Source: Treponema sp. (lineage in GTDB: Bacteria > Spirochaetota > Spirochaetia > Treponematales > Treponemataceae). From it: a stretch of 14,191 nt of DNA. Location: the NCBI GenBank assembly GCA_016294035.1, contig JAEDCT010000033.1:1-14191 (forward strand), given 5' to 3'. Positions within the stretch are counted from its first letter, which is position 1. Each line of letters starts with the position of its first letter. The notes beneath the pieces were generated by a model, which had not been told where the DNA came from, did not search any database, and was given only the letters and a program-made list of their open reading frames with translations. Positions 14,104-14,191 of the stretch are shown here, piece after piece. The position numbers and the translations under genes are program-made.

Positions 14104-14191
14104 TTCATAATTCACAGTTCATAATTCATAATTTACAATTCATAATTCATAATTCTTAATTCTTAATTCTTAATTCATAATTCATAATTCA
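14080..14191. repeat. Tandem 7-bp repeat array, consensus TAATTCA
   Basis: From 14101 to the window end, thirteen units of exactly 7 bp can be read in one phase: six TAATTCA, three consecutive TAATTCT, two CAATTCA, one CAGTTCA and one TAATTTA. Three more diverged units (TAATTAA, TAGTTGA, TAATTTA) extend the phase back to 14080, next to the helicase -10 box. The array runs off the window, so total length is unknown. No reading frame or hairpin explains it. Confidence 0.85.

Noticed and set aside
14101..14191. The terminal repeats considered as a CRISPR array or an origin iteron set
   Set aside because: Units are 7 bp and contiguous with no spacers, so not CRISPR. No initiator gene or DnaA-box pattern is nearby, so an origin cannot be supported.

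Overview
The window looks like chromosomal DNA of a Treponema-like spirochaete. That is an inference, from a run of exported proteins with spirochaete-style signal peptides, outer-membrane barrels of a kind common in treponemes, a diglucosyl-lipid type glycosyltransferase and moderately AT-rich coding. No rRNA or other decisive marker is present, so genus is not proven.

Left edge (1-1262): the right end of an IS200/IS605-type insertion sequence. It holds the C-terminal 72 codons of the Y1 transposase, a structured non-coding tail and a perfect 10-bp end hairpin. Next come two minus-strand membrane genes, a 37-residue peptide (easily missed) and a 168-residue protein. Each has a consensus ribosome binding site, unlike most genes in the rest of the window. 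Upstream of them is an unusual chain of nested inverted repeats (1075-1154) and a full-length Shine-Dalgarno sequence with no clear gene. This stretch reads as an accessory patch next to priA.

Minus-strand block (1263-5359): a probable three-gene operon transcribed as glycosyltransferase, family 4 uracil-DNA glycosylase, then primosomal helicase priA. The glycosylase and priA overlap by ATGA. Together they join lipid or envelope glycosylation with base-excision repair and replication restart.

Plus-strand block (5475-12041): starts from a divergent promoter region shared with the glycosyltransferase. It has two paralogous-looking outer-membrane barrel proteins, thiI (tRNA 4-thiouridine synthase without a rhodanese domain) and an exported protein of unknown family that starts at TTG inside thiI. 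After a 118-bp gap with its own hairpin and -10 box comes a small lipoprotein.

Right edge (12043-14191): a Rep/PcrA/UvrD-type helicase on the minus strand, converging on the lipoprotein gene with a one-base gap. Its -10 box lies 6 bp before the ATG, so its mRNA may be leaderless. Directly behind it is an array of 7-bp repeats (consensus TAATTCA, about 16 units) that runs off the window.

No CRISPR array, tRNA, rRNA or complete defence system is visible. The most unusual items are the alternating inverted-repeat leader with its 37-residue peptide gene, the heptad array abutting the helicase promoter, and the structured transposon tail.
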